From NCBI GenBank assembly GCA_017857815.1, contig JAFMCL010000016.1, positions 1 to 58,301 on the forward strand: a stretch of 58,301 nt of DNA, in the 5' to 3' direction. Both the position numbers and the translations under genes were made by a program. The number at the start of each line of letters is the position of its first letter. The stretch's first letter is position 1. Source of the DNA: Flavobacteriaceae bacterium (GTDB lineage: Bacteria > Bacteroidota > Bacteroidia > Flavobacteriales > Flavobacteriaceae). Positions 8,164 through 16,776 of the stretch are shown here, piece after piece. Under the pieces are notes generated by a model. That model saw only the letters and a list, made by a program, of their open reading frames with translations, was not told where the DNA came from and did not search any database.

Positions 8164-9489
8164 ATGGCAGAATATAAAAAACCCGTTTCAGAGAAAGCGT
8201 TTAAAAAGAATTTTGCGCTTAAAAAGCCTTTAATGAATGATACCGAAGCCTATTACGAAAGTTCTAGATGCTTGTTTTGTTACGATGCACCATGTATTAA
8301 AGCGTGTCCAACAGGAATAGACATTCCGTTGTTTATAAAGCAAATTCATACTAAAAATACTGAAGGCGCCGCAAAAACCATCTATGATTCTAATTGGCTA
8401 GGAAATGCCTGTGGGACAGTTTGTCCAACTGGAGTTTTGTGTGAAGGGGCCTGTGTTTACAATCATCAAGATGTACAGCCCTTACAAATAGGAAGGTTAC
8501 AACATTATGCTACCACAAGTGTTATTGACGGGAGTAAAAAATTGTATAACGTTGGGGACTTAAACGGTTTAAAAATAGCTGTTATTGGTGCTGGCCCTGC
8601 AGGTATTGCTTGTGCTTGTGAAGCAAGGGCCCTAGGGTATAAAGTTGATGTGTTTGAAGCAAAAGAACAGCCTACGGGTTTAACAGTTCATGGAATAGCA
8701 CCTTACAAAATAACTAATGAAGAGGTGTTAAAAGAATTTGCTTTTTTACAAAATCAACTAGGTTTTAATGTTAAGTACAATAATGCCATTACTTCCAAAA
8801 AAAAATTAAAAGATTTAGAATCTAAGTATGATGCCATTTTTATAGGAGTTGGACTAGGAAAAACGTCTGTGCTTGGCATAGAGGGTGAAAATATAAACGG
8901 GGTTGTAGGTGCAGTAGAGTTTATTGAGGAACTTAGAATGAAACATCATCTGGTGCAAGTGCCTAATAAAGTCATTGTGCTAGGAGGTGGAAACACAGCA
9001 ATGGATGCGGCATCTGAAGCTGCAAGAATGGGGGCTCATGAAGTTACCCTTACTTACCGTAGATCCAAAGAAGAAAAAGGAGCTTACGAGTTTGAATATG
9101 ATTTAGCTAAAAGTGCGGGTGTTAAGGGAGTTTTCAATTGTACACCAGTTGAAATTATAGGAAAAAACAAAGTAGAAGCAGTAAAATTTGTTAAAACACA
9201 AAAATTTGAAGACAAGCTACACCCTGTTGTAGGAACCGATTTTATTATTGAATGCGATATGGTTATAAAAGCTACAGGGCAGGCAAAGCAAGGGCACCTG
9301 TATGAGCTTATTGAAAAGTTGGAAATCGATAATAAAACGAGAATTATTGTAAACAGTGAGTCTTTTCAAACGTCAAATCCCAAATATTTTGCAGGAGGAG
9401 ATGCTATCAACGGAGGTGCAGAAGTAGTTAATGCCGCCTATGACGGTAAGATGGCAGCACAAGGAATTCATAAATGGTTAACAAAATAG
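8164..9489 (+). CDS. preT: NAD(P)-dependent dihydropyrimidine dehydrogenase, PreT subunit
   Basis: Electron-input subunit (441 aa) of bacterial dihydropyrimidine dehydrogenase, which reduces uracil/thymine to the 5,6-dihydro form. The N-terminus is a GltD-like cysteine-rich Fe-S domain: SSRCLFCYDAPCIKACPTG, then GNACGTVCPTG and GACVYN. Two dinucleotide folds follow: AVIGAGPAGIACACEA for FAD (residue ~140) and VIVLGGGNTAMDAASEA for NAD(P)H (residue ~275). It ends with a GGDAINGGAEVVNAAYDG FAD motif. preA starts 9 bp downstream, as in E. coli preTA. The order fits a complex in which electrons pass from NAD(P)H through FAD and Fe-S to the FMN of PreA. Confidence 0.92.
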   Translation: MAEYKKPVSEKAFKKNFALKKPLMNDTEAYYESSRCLFCYDAPCIKACPTGIDIPLFIKQIHTKNTEGAAKTIYDSNWLGNACGTVCPTGVLCEGACVYNHQDVQPLQIGRLQHYATTSVIDGSKKLYNVGDLNGLKIAVIGAGPAGIACACEARALGYKVDVFEAKEQPTGLTVHGIAPYKITNEEVLKEFAFLQNQLGFNVKYNNAITSKKKLKDLESKYDAIFIGVGLGKTSVLGIEGENINGVVGAVEFIEELRMKHHLVQVPNKVIVLGGGNTAMDAASEAARMGAHEVTLTYRRSKEEKGAYEFEYDLAKSAGVKGVFNCTPVEIIGKNKVEAVKFVKTQKFEDKLHPVVGTDFIIECDMVIKATGQAKQGHLYELIEKLEIDNKTRIIVNSESFQTSNPKYFAGGDAINGGAEVVNAAYDGKMAAQGIHKWLTK

Positions 9490-9498
9490 AATAACATC

Positions 9499-10833
9499 AT
9501 GGCAGACTTATCAATAAACTTTGCGGGAATAAAAGCACCTAACCCTTTTTGGTTGGCATCGGCACCGCCAACAAATTCAGGATATCAAATCATCAAAGCT
9601 TTTGAAGCTGGCTGGGGAGGTGCTGTCTGGAAAACCCTAGGCCTTCCAACAATCAATGTCTCTAGCAGATATGGAGCAGTAAATTACAGAGATACACGAA
9701 TGGCTGGATTTAGTAACATAGAGTTAATATCGGATCGTCCGTTGTCTGATAATTTAAAAGAAATGGAAGAAGTCAAAAAGTATTTTCCGGATCATGCAGT
9801 TATCGCTTCTTTGATGGTAGATACCAGAGAAGAATGGATACAAATAATAAATGACGTTCAAAATGCTGGTGCAGATGGCATAGAGTTAAATTTTGGTTGT
9901 CCGCATGGGATGTGTGAGCGCGGAATGGGATCTGCTGTAGGACAGGAGCCCGAGGTGTTGAAAACCATCGTTGAATGGGTTATGGATGAAGCCAAAATTC
10001 CTGTAATTACAAAACTTTCACCAAACGTGTCGCATATTACAGATCCAGGTTTAGCGGCGGTTCAAGGAGGCTCTGATGCCCTTTCATTGGTTAATACTTT
10101 TAAAAGTATTGTAGGGTTAGATTTAGACGCTTATGCACCATTTCCTGTTGTAGATGGGAAAGGCACAAATGGAGGGTATTGTGGTCCTGCCATTAAGCCC
10201 ATAGCCCTGCATATGCTAAAAGAATTAGCACAACATCAAAAAATAAATCACTTGCCAATTAGTGGCATTGGAGGCATAGAAACCTGGAAAGATGCCGCAG
10301 AATACATTTTGCTTGGTGCAACTTCACTACAGGTATGTACTGCTGCGATGCATTATGGATTTGGCATCGTACGAGAAATGAAATCTGGTTTGGAAAAATT
10401 CATGGATGACAGGGGCTACAAAACCATTTACGATTTTGCGGGAAAAGCACTTCCAAATGTAACAGAGTGGAAATATTTAAATCTGAACTATAGTGTAAAA
10501 GCAAAAATAAACAACGATAAATGTGTAGGATGTGATTTGTGTTATATTGCTTGTGATGATGGAGCGCATCAGGCGATAGCACTTCCAAAAGACGGCAGTA
10601 GAATTCCAAGTATTATTGAAGAAAATTGTGTTGGATGTAATCTTTGCTCCTTAGTTTGCCCTATTGAGGATTGTATAACAATGGTTCAAAAAGACAATGG
10701 TAAAGCACATATCACATGGCATGAACGTACAGAAAATAATACCATCCCATCAACTTTTAATGATGACCGTGCGGGAGGAAAAGGGCATTATGTTCCTAAA
10801 CCCTCAGATGCTTTAAAAACAAGTATTAAATAA
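9499..10833 (+). CDS. preA: NAD-dependent dihydropyrimidine dehydrogenase, PreA subunit
   Basis: Catalytic subunit (444 aa): an N-terminal FMN-binding TIM barrel like dihydroorotate dehydrogenase, and a C-terminal ferredoxin domain. The barrel has ELNFGCPHGMCERGMGSAVG, close to the E. coli PreA active-site loop, and SGIGGIETWKDAAEYI for FMN phosphate. The C-terminal third has two [4Fe-4S] motifs, CVGCDLCYIAC and CVGCNLCSLVC followed by PIEDC. It is the first enzymatic step of the reductive route encoded here. The CNT transporter gene starts one base after its stop. Confidence 0.92.
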   Translation: MADLSINFAGIKAPNPFWLASAPPTNSGYQIIKAFEAGWGGAVWKTLGLPTINVSSRYGAVNYRDTRMAGFSNIELISDRPLSDNLKEMEEVKKYFPDHAVIASLMVDTREEWIQIINDVQNAGADGIELNFGCPHGMCERGMGSAVGQEPEVLKTIVEWVMDEAKIPVITKLSPNVSHITDPGLAAVQGGSDALSLVNTFKSIVGLDLDAYAPFPVVDGKGTNGGYCGPAIKPIALHMLKELAQHQKINHLPISGIGGIETWKDAAEYILLGATSLQVCTAAMHYGFGIVREMKSGLEKFMDDRGYKTIYDFAGKALPNVTEWKYLNLNYSVKAKINNDKCVGCDLCYIACDDGAHQAIALPKDGSRIPSIIEENCVGCNLCSLVCPIEDCITMVQKDNGKAHITWHERTENNTIPSTFNDDRAGGKGHYVPKPSDALKTSIK

Positions 10834-10834
10834 A

Positions 10835-12229
10835 ATGGTTTTTGATACGATCAACTTAACATTATTAACACATATCCCTCTTAACATTCAAGAAGGCGTG
10901 GTTAGTTCTGCCATAATCCCAAGTCAGGGGTTTTCAATGACCACCCTCTGGCGAGGTGCTTTGGGAATGGCCTTTTTAATACTGTTAGCTTTTTTATTTA
11001 GCAGTAATAAAAAAGCTATTCATTGGAAAACGATAAGCATTGGTATTTTACTTCAATTATTTATTGCTTTAGGTGTTTTAAAAGTACCCTTTATCATGGG
11101 GTTTTTTGAAAATATTGGCGGGGCATTTGTAAATATTTTAGACTTTACAAGAGCTGGGAGTAGGTTTCTTTTTGGAGGAATGGTCGCAGACATGGACACC
11201 TTTGGATTTGTATTCGCTTTTCAAGTATTACCTGTAATTATTTTCTTTTCGGCATTAACATCGGTGCTTTTTTATTTGGGAATCATACAAAAAGTCGTGA
11301 AGATATTAGCATGGTCTTTATCTAAATTATTGCGCGTTTCTGGGGCTGAAAGTTTGAGCATAGCGGGAAATATTTTTTTAGGACAAACAGAAGCGCCTTT
11401 ACTTATAAAGCCATACTTGGAAAAGATGAATAAATCTGAAATGCTATTGGTTATGATTGGAGGAATGGCCACCGTTGCTGGAACCGTATTGGCAGCCTAC
11501 ATAGGATTTTTAGGAGGTGATGACCCCGCTCTTCGACTCTACTTTGCCAAACACTTACTAGCCGCATCAGTCATGGCAGCTCCTGGAGCAATTATAATTT
11601 CAAAAATTTTATACCCTCAAACAGAAAATATTAATACTGATGTGAATGTTTCGTCAGAAAAAATAGGAACAAACATTCTTGATGTCATTGCGAATGGAAC
11701 AACCGAGGGTTTAAAATTAGCGCTTAACGTTGGAGCTATGCTTTTGGTCTTTGTGGCTTTTATTGCTCTGATTAATGGTGTTTTTGGATGGGTGGGAGAT
11801 ATTACACGTCTAAATGACTGGATGTTAGCAAACACAGCTTACCCAAAACTTTCATTAGAAGCCCTATTGGGTCATGTATTTGCTCCCCTCATGTGGTTAA
11901 TAGGTGTGGCTAAAGAGGATATGATGATGTCTGGGCAATTGCTTGGAATAAAACTTTCCGCAAGTGAATTTGTTGGATACATGCAGCTTGCAGAGTTAAA
12001 AAACGTAAACAATCTGATGCATTTCACATATAATAAGTCAATTGTTATGTCAACTTATATGCTTTGTGGCTTTGCAAACTTTGCGTCTATTGGAATACAA
12101 ATTGGAGGCATCGGATCTTTAGCTCCAGGGCAAAGAAAAACATTATCAAAATTCGGTATGAAAGCTTTAATTGGAGGGACACTTGCCTCATTAATGTCGG
12201 CAACCATAGCAGGAATGATTATTGGATAA
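10835..12229 (+). CDS. nupC: Concentrative nucleoside transporter (CNT/NupC family)
   Basis: Inner-membrane Na+- or H+-coupled nucleoside importer, 464 aa, largely hydrophobic. FLGQTEAPLLIKPYL in the middle is the QTEAP-type signature of CNT proteins (the Gln and Glu bind the nucleobase), and GGMATVAGTVLAAYIGFLG follows as the second half of the gate motif. Near the C-terminus, TYMLCGFANFASIGIQIGG matches the C-terminal signature. A hydrophilic stretch before TM1 is usual for the family. It starts one base after preA, so it is co-transcribed and tied to pyrimidine catabolism. It would supply nucleosides to the phosphorylase upstream. Confidence 0.92.
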   Translation: MVFDTINLTLLTHIPLNIQEGVVSSAIIPSQGFSMTTLWRGALGMAFLILLAFLFSSNKKAIHWKTISIGILLQLFIALGVLKVPFIMGFFENIGGAFVNILDFTRAGSRFLFGGMVADMDTFGFVFAFQVLPVIIFFSALTSVLFYLGIIQKVVKILAWSLSKLLRVSGAESLSIAGNIFLGQTEAPLLIKPYLEKMNKSEMLLVMIGGMATVAGTVLAAYIGFLGGDDPALRLYFAKHLLAASVMAAPGAIIISKILYPQTENINTDVNVSSEKIGTNILDVIANGTTEGLKLALNVGAMLLVFVAFIALINGVFGWVGDITRLNDWMLANTAYPKLSLEALLGHVFAPLMWLIGVAKEDMMMSGQLLGIKLSASEFVGYMQLAELKNVNNLMHFTYNKSIVMSTYMLCGFANFASIGIQIGGIGSLAPGQRKTLSKFGMKALIGGTLASLMSATIAGMIIG

Positions 12230-12241
12230 TTAGTTAATAAA

Positions 12242-13432
12242 ATGAAAGTAGTTTTAATTGTTCTTGATAGTGTTGGTATAGGCGCATTACCAGATGCACA
12301 TTTATACAACGATGCTGGGGCAAATACCCTTGGAAATATAGCTAAATCAATTTCAGATTTTGAGCTCCCTAACCTTGCAAAATTAGGGTTGGGAAATATT
12401 AATGAAGGCATTAATATTTCGCCTGAAGAAAAGCCTTTAGCAAATTATGGGAGAGCTATAGAGAAATCTTCAGGCAAAGATACTACTACTGGACATTGGG
12501 AGATTTGTGGTAATGTATTAGATAAAGCCTTTCCAACCTTTCCCAATGGATTTCCAATTAAAATAATTAAACGATTTGAAAAAGAAATAGGGCGCTCAAT
12601 TATTGGAAACGTAGTTGGTTCGGGTACTGATATTATAAATAGGTTTGGTGAAATTCATGTAGAAACAGGGTTTCCAATAGTTTATACTTCTGCAGATAGT
12701 GTTTTTCAAATAGCCATGCATGAAGATATTATTCCAATTGAACAGCAATATAATATTTGTCAAAAAGCAAGAAAAATATTGTCGGGGGATCTTGAAGTCG
12801 GTCGTGTAATAGCTAGACCCTTTGTAGGAAACAAAGAAGCATTTAAACGTACATCTAATAGGAAAGATTTAGCTGTAAAACCTCCAAAGCCCACATTACT
12901 AAATGTATTGAAGAACAATGGAAAAGAGGTGGTTGGTATTGGAAAAATCAGCGATATTTTTTTAAACTCAGGAATCACACAATCATTTAAAACAACCGAT
13001 AATTTTGATGGAATAGAACGTACTATTTCTATGATTAAACAGGATTTTGAGGGGTTGATTTTTACAAACCTTATAGATTTTGACATGCTTTATGGACATA
13101 GAAGAGATGTTGAGGGTTATGCCCGTTGTTTAAAAGATTTTGATGCAAGGGTGCCCGATATTTTAAAAGCACTTAAAGACGAAGACGTATTAATCATTAC
13201 TGCAGATCATGGTAATGACCCAACAGCCAAAGGCACAGACCATACACGTGAATACATTCCGATTTTAGTGTATGGTAAAACCTTAAAGCAGGGAGTAAAT
13301 ATTGGTACAAGGAATTCTTTTTCAGATATAGGAAAAACGATTACCGATATTTTTAAAGTCCAAGACCTACCTAACGGAATAAGTTTTTGGGAATATATAA
13401 AAAATACAGATTTAAACACTAATTCTAAATAG
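12242..13432 (+). CDS. deoB: Phosphopentomutase
   Basis: Converts ribose-1-phosphate or deoxyribose-1-phosphate, released by the nucleoside phosphorylase, to the 5-phosphate for entry into central metabolism. 396 aa, standard for DeoB. Alkaline phosphatase superfamily motifs are visible: VLDSVGIGALPDA at the N-terminus (metal Asp), GKDTTTGHWE near residues 78-87 (phosphorylated Thr) and ITADHGNDPTAKGTDHTRE at the C-terminus (metal ligands). It starts 12 bp after the nucleoside transporter and 10 bp before the next MFS gene, so it belongs to the same transcript. Confidence 0.95.
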   Translation: MKVVLIVLDSVGIGALPDAHLYNDAGANTLGNIAKSISDFELPNLAKLGLGNINEGINISPEEKPLANYGRAIEKSSGKDTTTGHWEICGNVLDKAFPTFPNGFPIKIIKRFEKEIGRSIIGNVVGSGTDIINRFGEIHVETGFPIVYTSADSVFQIAMHEDIIPIEQQYNICQKARKILSGDLEVGRVIARPFVGNKEAFKRTSNRKDLAVKPPKPTLLNVLKNNGKEVVGIGKISDIFLNSGITQSFKTTDNFDGIERTISMIKQDFEGLIFTNLIDFDMLYGHRRDVEGYARCLKDFDARVPDILKALKDEDVLIITADHGNDPTAKGTDHTREYIPILVYGKTLKQGVNIGTRNSFSDIGKTITDIFKVQDLPNGISFWEYIKNTDLNTNSK

Positions 13433-13442
13433 ATTAAATACA

Positions 13443-14774
13443 ATGTTAAAATACTTTAAAAAATCGAACCCAAGACCACTAGTAGGAACATCTGAAGAAC
13501 AAATTTCTATATACAATAAATTAAAATGGCAAGTTTTTATCTCTGCCACTTTGGGGTATAGTTTTTACTACGTCTGCCGTTTAAGCCTTAATGTTATCAA
13601 AAAACCATTGGTGGAAGCTAATATTTTGAATGAATCTGAATTAGGTTTGATGGGGTCTGCACTCTTTTTTTCCTATGCAGCAGGGAAATTATTCAATGGT
13701 TTCTTAGCTGATAAAAGCAATATCGGTCGCTTTATGTCAACAGGGCTTTTGCTCTCTGCTTTGATAAATTTGATTTTGGGCTTTACCTCTTCATTTGTAG
13801 TATTCACCGTTTTATGGGGTATAAGCGGATGGTTTCAATCTATGGGAGCAGCACCAGGTGTTATCTCGCTATCACGTTGGTTTAGCAACAAAGAAAGAGG
13901 TACCTACTATGGCATATGGAGTGCTAGTCATAGTATTGGGAAGGCAATTACCTATATAGGGGTTGCATTTTTTGTTAGTATTGGGGGATGGAAATGGGGA
14001 TTCTGGGGTGCTGGATTAATTGGGCTTGCTGGAGCACTCATTATTGCTTTATTTCTTCATGATTCACCTGAAAGTAAAGGGTTACCGTCAGTAGCAGATT
14101 TAAAAAATGATTATGTAGGAAAATCAACTAAAGGAAAATCCATTGGATCACTTCAACGAGAAGTTCTTAAAAATCCATTTATTTGGATTCTAGCCGCCGC
14201 AAGTTGCTTGATGTATGTCAGCCGATATGGAATTGAAAGCTGGGGCATATACTATTTAGAAGTGCAAAAAGGATACAGCACCATAGAAGCTAGTTCAATT
14301 ATATCTGTTAGCGCAATAAGTGGTATCATTGGAACAGTAGTTTCAGGGATTGTATCCGATCGTTTTTTTAAGAGTAGCCGAAACGTACCTGCTTTATTGG
14401 CAGGTATTCTAAATGTTTCATCAATTTCTATTTTTTTATTTTACCCTAACGGGAATCCATGGATAGATACTTTGGCCATGATTCTATTTGGATTCGCTAT
14501 AGGTATTTTAATCACTTTCGTGGGAGGATTAATGGCTGTAGATATAGCTTCAAAAAAAACCTCCGGAGCGGCTTTAGGACTCATAGGTATTGCTAGTTAC
14601 ATTGGAGCAGGAGTTCAAGATATTATAAGTGGATATCTTATCAAGGGTAACAAAACAATTGTGGAAGGAGAAGTCGTTTATGACTTTTCGACTATTGCCA
14701 TTTTTTGGATTGGTGCTGCCTTTTTATCAGTAGTATTAACACTTTTTGTTTGGAATGCAAAACATCAAGATTAA
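13443..14774 (+). CDS. MFS organophosphate:phosphate antiporter family transporter (UhpC/GlpT-like)
   Basis: A 443-aa, 12-helix major facilitator protein. The N-terminal segment with YSFYYVCRLSLNVIKKPL, the ELGLMGSALFFSYAAGKLFNGFLADKSN region (positions 70-100) and GWFQSMGAAPGVISLSRWF match the UhpC/GlpT/UhpT group, which exchanges sugar phosphates or glycerol-3-phosphate for phosphate or senses hexose phosphate. It sits just after deoB in a nucleoside operon, so a pentose-phosphate or (deoxy)ribose-phosphate substrate is a reasonable guess, not shown by the sequence. It may work with the phytase-esterase-like lipoprotein that follows. Confidence 0.82.
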   Translation: MLKYFKKSNPRPLVGTSEEQISIYNKLKWQVFISATLGYSFYYVCRLSLNVIKKPLVEANILNESELGLMGSALFFSYAAGKLFNGFLADKSNIGRFMSTGLLLSALINLILGFTSSFVVFTVLWGISGWFQSMGAAPGVISLSRWFSNKERGTYYGIWSASHSIGKAITYIGVAFFVSIGGWKWGFWGAGLIGLAGALIIALFLHDSPESKGLPSVADLKNDYVGKSTKGKSIGSLQREVLKNPFIWILAAASCLMYVSRYGIESWGIYYLEVQKGYSTIEASSIISVSAISGIIGTVVSGIVSDRFFKSSRNVPALLAGILNVSSISIFLFYPNGNPWIDTLAMILFGFAIGILITFVGGLMAVDIASKKTSGAALGLIGIASYIGAGVQDIISGYLIKGNKTIVEGEVVYDFSTIAIFWIGAAFLSVVLTLFVWNAKHQD

Positions 14775-14817
14775 CAATATTAAAGATGAATTTTGAAATG
14801 ATGAAATAAATCTAATT

Positions 14818-15960
14818 ATGAGAAAGTACTTTTATTTAGTGGGTTTTTTGGTTTTGTTCTATTCCTGTAAAGGAGAAAAAGAATTACACACGAAATTACC
14901 AAGGCCTATTTTGAATTTAATTGATCATTATGAAATTCCGCATGAGCAAATTTTTGGAGGAACTAAAATTGGGGGACTATCTGGTATAGATTATGATAAA
15001 GAAAATGATGTTTTTTATCTCATTAGTGACGATAGATCTATTCATAACACGGCTAGATTTTACAAAGCCAACATTCATTTAAATAAACGTAAAATAGATA
15101 GTGTACAATTTTTACATCTAGTCTCCATTAAAGGACGTAATGATGAAAAATTCAGTAATTGGGAAACCTCTCCTTTTTTTTCTATTGACCCTGAGGACAT
15201 AAGATACAATCCAATAGACAAGTATTTTATATGGTGCAGTGAAGGTGAAAAATTAATTACGAACAATAAAATTTTTTTACAAAACCCTTCCATTTTTGTA
15301 ATGGATACCTTAGGGAAATTTGTCAGTGAATTTACAATGCCTCAAAATCTAAAAATGACATTAACTGAAAAAGGTCCTAGAAGGAATGGTACTCTAGAGG
15401 GAATCACATTTTCTGATGACTTTCAAAGCATATATACTAGCATTGAAGACCCTTTGTATGAAGATGACGAAAAGCCAGATGTTACGAAGGGATCATTGGT
15501 CAGAATTTTCCAATTTGATTTAAAGACAAAGAAAAACATTGCGCAATATGCTTATGAACTTGACCCTGTAGCTCACCAAGCTATTCCAAAAGAAGGAAGT
15601 AAGACAAATGGTATATCAGCAATATTACAAGCAGGAAAAAATAAACTCCTCATTGTAGAGCGATCATACTCGGTTGGGAGAAGTTCCAATACAATAAAAG
15701 TTTTTTATAGTGACTTAGCCTATGGCACAGATATCAAAAAAGTATTTTCATTAAGGGATCGTAAATTTCCCTTTAGGAAAATCCCTAAACAGATGATTTT
15801 TAATATGGATGATTTAGGCATTCATATAGACAATATTGAGGGGGTGTCTTATGGAAAAACCTTACCCAATGGTAATAAAACATTGGTCTTTGTTTCGGAC
15901 AATAATTTTTCAAAGAAACAACAAACACAAATTTTGATTTTTGAGCTAAAGTATTTATGA
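14818..15960 (+). CDS. Esterase-like activity of phytase family lipoprotein
   Basis: 380 aa, exported: the N-terminus MRKYFYLVGFLVLFYSCKGE is a lipoprotein signal with Cys at residue 17. IGGLSGIDYDKENDVFYLIS followed by DDRS is the opening blade of the esterase-like phytase domain, and the later GTLEGITFSDDFQSIYTSIE and DNIEGVSYG repeat its beta-propeller pattern. The family is thought to act on phosphoesters, but the exact reaction is poorly defined. As last gene of the pyrimidine/nucleoside operon, beside an organophosphate antiporter, it could release phosphate or process nucleotide-like phosphoesters at the cell surface. That role is inference. Confidence 0.75.
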   Translation: MRKYFYLVGFLVLFYSCKGEKELHTKLPRPILNLIDHYEIPHEQIFGGTKIGGLSGIDYDKENDVFYLISDDRSIHNTARFYKANIHLNKRKIDSVQFLHLVSIKGRNDEKFSNWETSPFFSIDPEDIRYNPIDKYFIWCSEGEKLITNNKIFLQNPSIFVMDTLGKFVSEFTMPQNLKMTLTEKGPRRNGTLEGITFSDDFQSIYTSIEDPLYEDDEKPDVTKGSLVRIFQFDLKTKKNIAQYAYELDPVAHQAIPKEGSKTNGISAILQAGKNKLLIVERSYSVGRSSNTIKVFYSDLAYGTDIKKVFSLRDRKFPFRKIPKQMIFNMDDLGIHIDNIEGVSYGKTLPNGNKTLVFVSDNNFSKKQQTQILIFELKYL

Positions 15961-16030
15961 AAGTGCTTTCGGAAAATTAAACGTGCTTTCAAGTTATTAA
16001 AACATAGAATCAAATAAAGTAACAGAGTTT

Positions 16031-16150
16031 ATGTTAGAATTTGGAAAAATAAAAGTAGAAAAGGAAAAAAGAAATTCAAATCTTACACTAGTAGTGTTAG
16101 CGGCTGGTATGGGAAGTAGGTATGGTGGCATGGGGCCTATATTTCCTTTC
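16031..16150 (+). pseudogene. Truncated nucleotidyltransferase (sugar-NTP transferase) N-terminal remnant
   Basis: The frame contains NLTLVVLAAGMGSRYGG, the N-terminal nucleotide-binding signature (LAAGxGxRxGG) of NTP_transferase-type sugar nucleotidyltransferases. Family members continue with a Lys-rich loop and roughly 200 or more residues. Here the similarity ends within about ten residues, and the remaining frame runs antisense into the membrane-protein gene on the other strand (16157-16735). I read it as the 5' end of a lost gene cut by a deletion or rearrangement near 16135-16155. The frame itself stays open to 16252, but only as a shadow. Confidence 0.6.
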
Positions 16151-16156
16151 TCAAAA

Positions 16157-16735
16157 TCACTTAATGTTTTTCTTCAAATATTGATAATAAAGCACAAGAG
16201 TTGTATTGTGCCATGGAACCACTACAAAAACACCCACTATAAAACAAAGTAAACCCAAAAGATACCAAGGGATAAATCGCAAATTAAGCTCCAACAATTC
16301 CATCTTATAGCCATCGGTGAGCTTCCAACTTTGTTCTAAGGCAGTTTGAAAAGAAATTTCAGGGTCTTCTGCGATGATATAATAGGTCATTGAAAAGCCC
16401 AATGCCACCACAATCCCCGGAACAATCAATAAAATCAGGCCAACAACTGTTAGCACGGTAATGATCGTATACGCCAAAAGCACAGTCACTAAGGGCTTAA
16501 ATCCTTCAAACAAAAGCTCGAAACGGGTTTCTTTTCCCTTTACCAAATTCAAAAAGAAAAAACACAAACCCAATTGCAGCGGACCCGCCAGTAAAAGACT
16601 TACAATTTCTCCATAGCTATTCAATTCAGCAGGGGCAGCAACTATCACAGCATTAGCCAAACAAACTCCTATAGCCAAAATCCAATGGGGTTCTAACAAT
16701 GTTCTTGCTTTGCGCATCAATTGTACTAAATCCAT
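16157..16735 (-). CDS. DUF975-like polytopic membrane protein
   Basis: 192 aa with about five hydrophobic segments. Residues ~95-125 (VGLILLIVPGIVVALGFSMT) and the following SFQTALEQSWKLTDGYKMEL resemble the DUF975/GlpF-C membrane family, in which an A-x-x-x-S-x-x-L-T/M-x-G motif follows the IPGI helix. Function is unknown; relatives are integral inner-membrane proteins. Its 3' end meets the nucleotidyltransferase remnant, so this convergent junction may be recent. It is followed upstream by the aromatic operon, but a 41-bp gap and different function suggest chance neighbourhood or read-through at most. Confidence 0.65.
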   Translation of the reverse strand: MDLVQLMRKARTLLEPHWILAIGVCLANAVIVAAPAELNSYGEIVSLLLAGPLQLGLCFFFLNLVKGKETRFELLFEGFKPLVTVLLAYTIITVLTVVGLILLIVPGIVVALGFSMTYYIIAEDPEISFQTALEQSWKLTDGYKMELLELNLRFIPWYLLGLLCFIVGVFVVVPWHNTTLVLYYQYLKKNIK

Positions 16736-16776
16736 AATTGAACTTTGTTTATAGAAGTTACTGGCTTGTCAATTCT

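Noticed and set aside
16031-16252. Open frame of 73 codons taken as a complete small gene
   Set aside because: Only the first ~35 codons resemble a protein family; the rest is antisense to the membrane-protein gene, so I list just the stub as a pseudogene.
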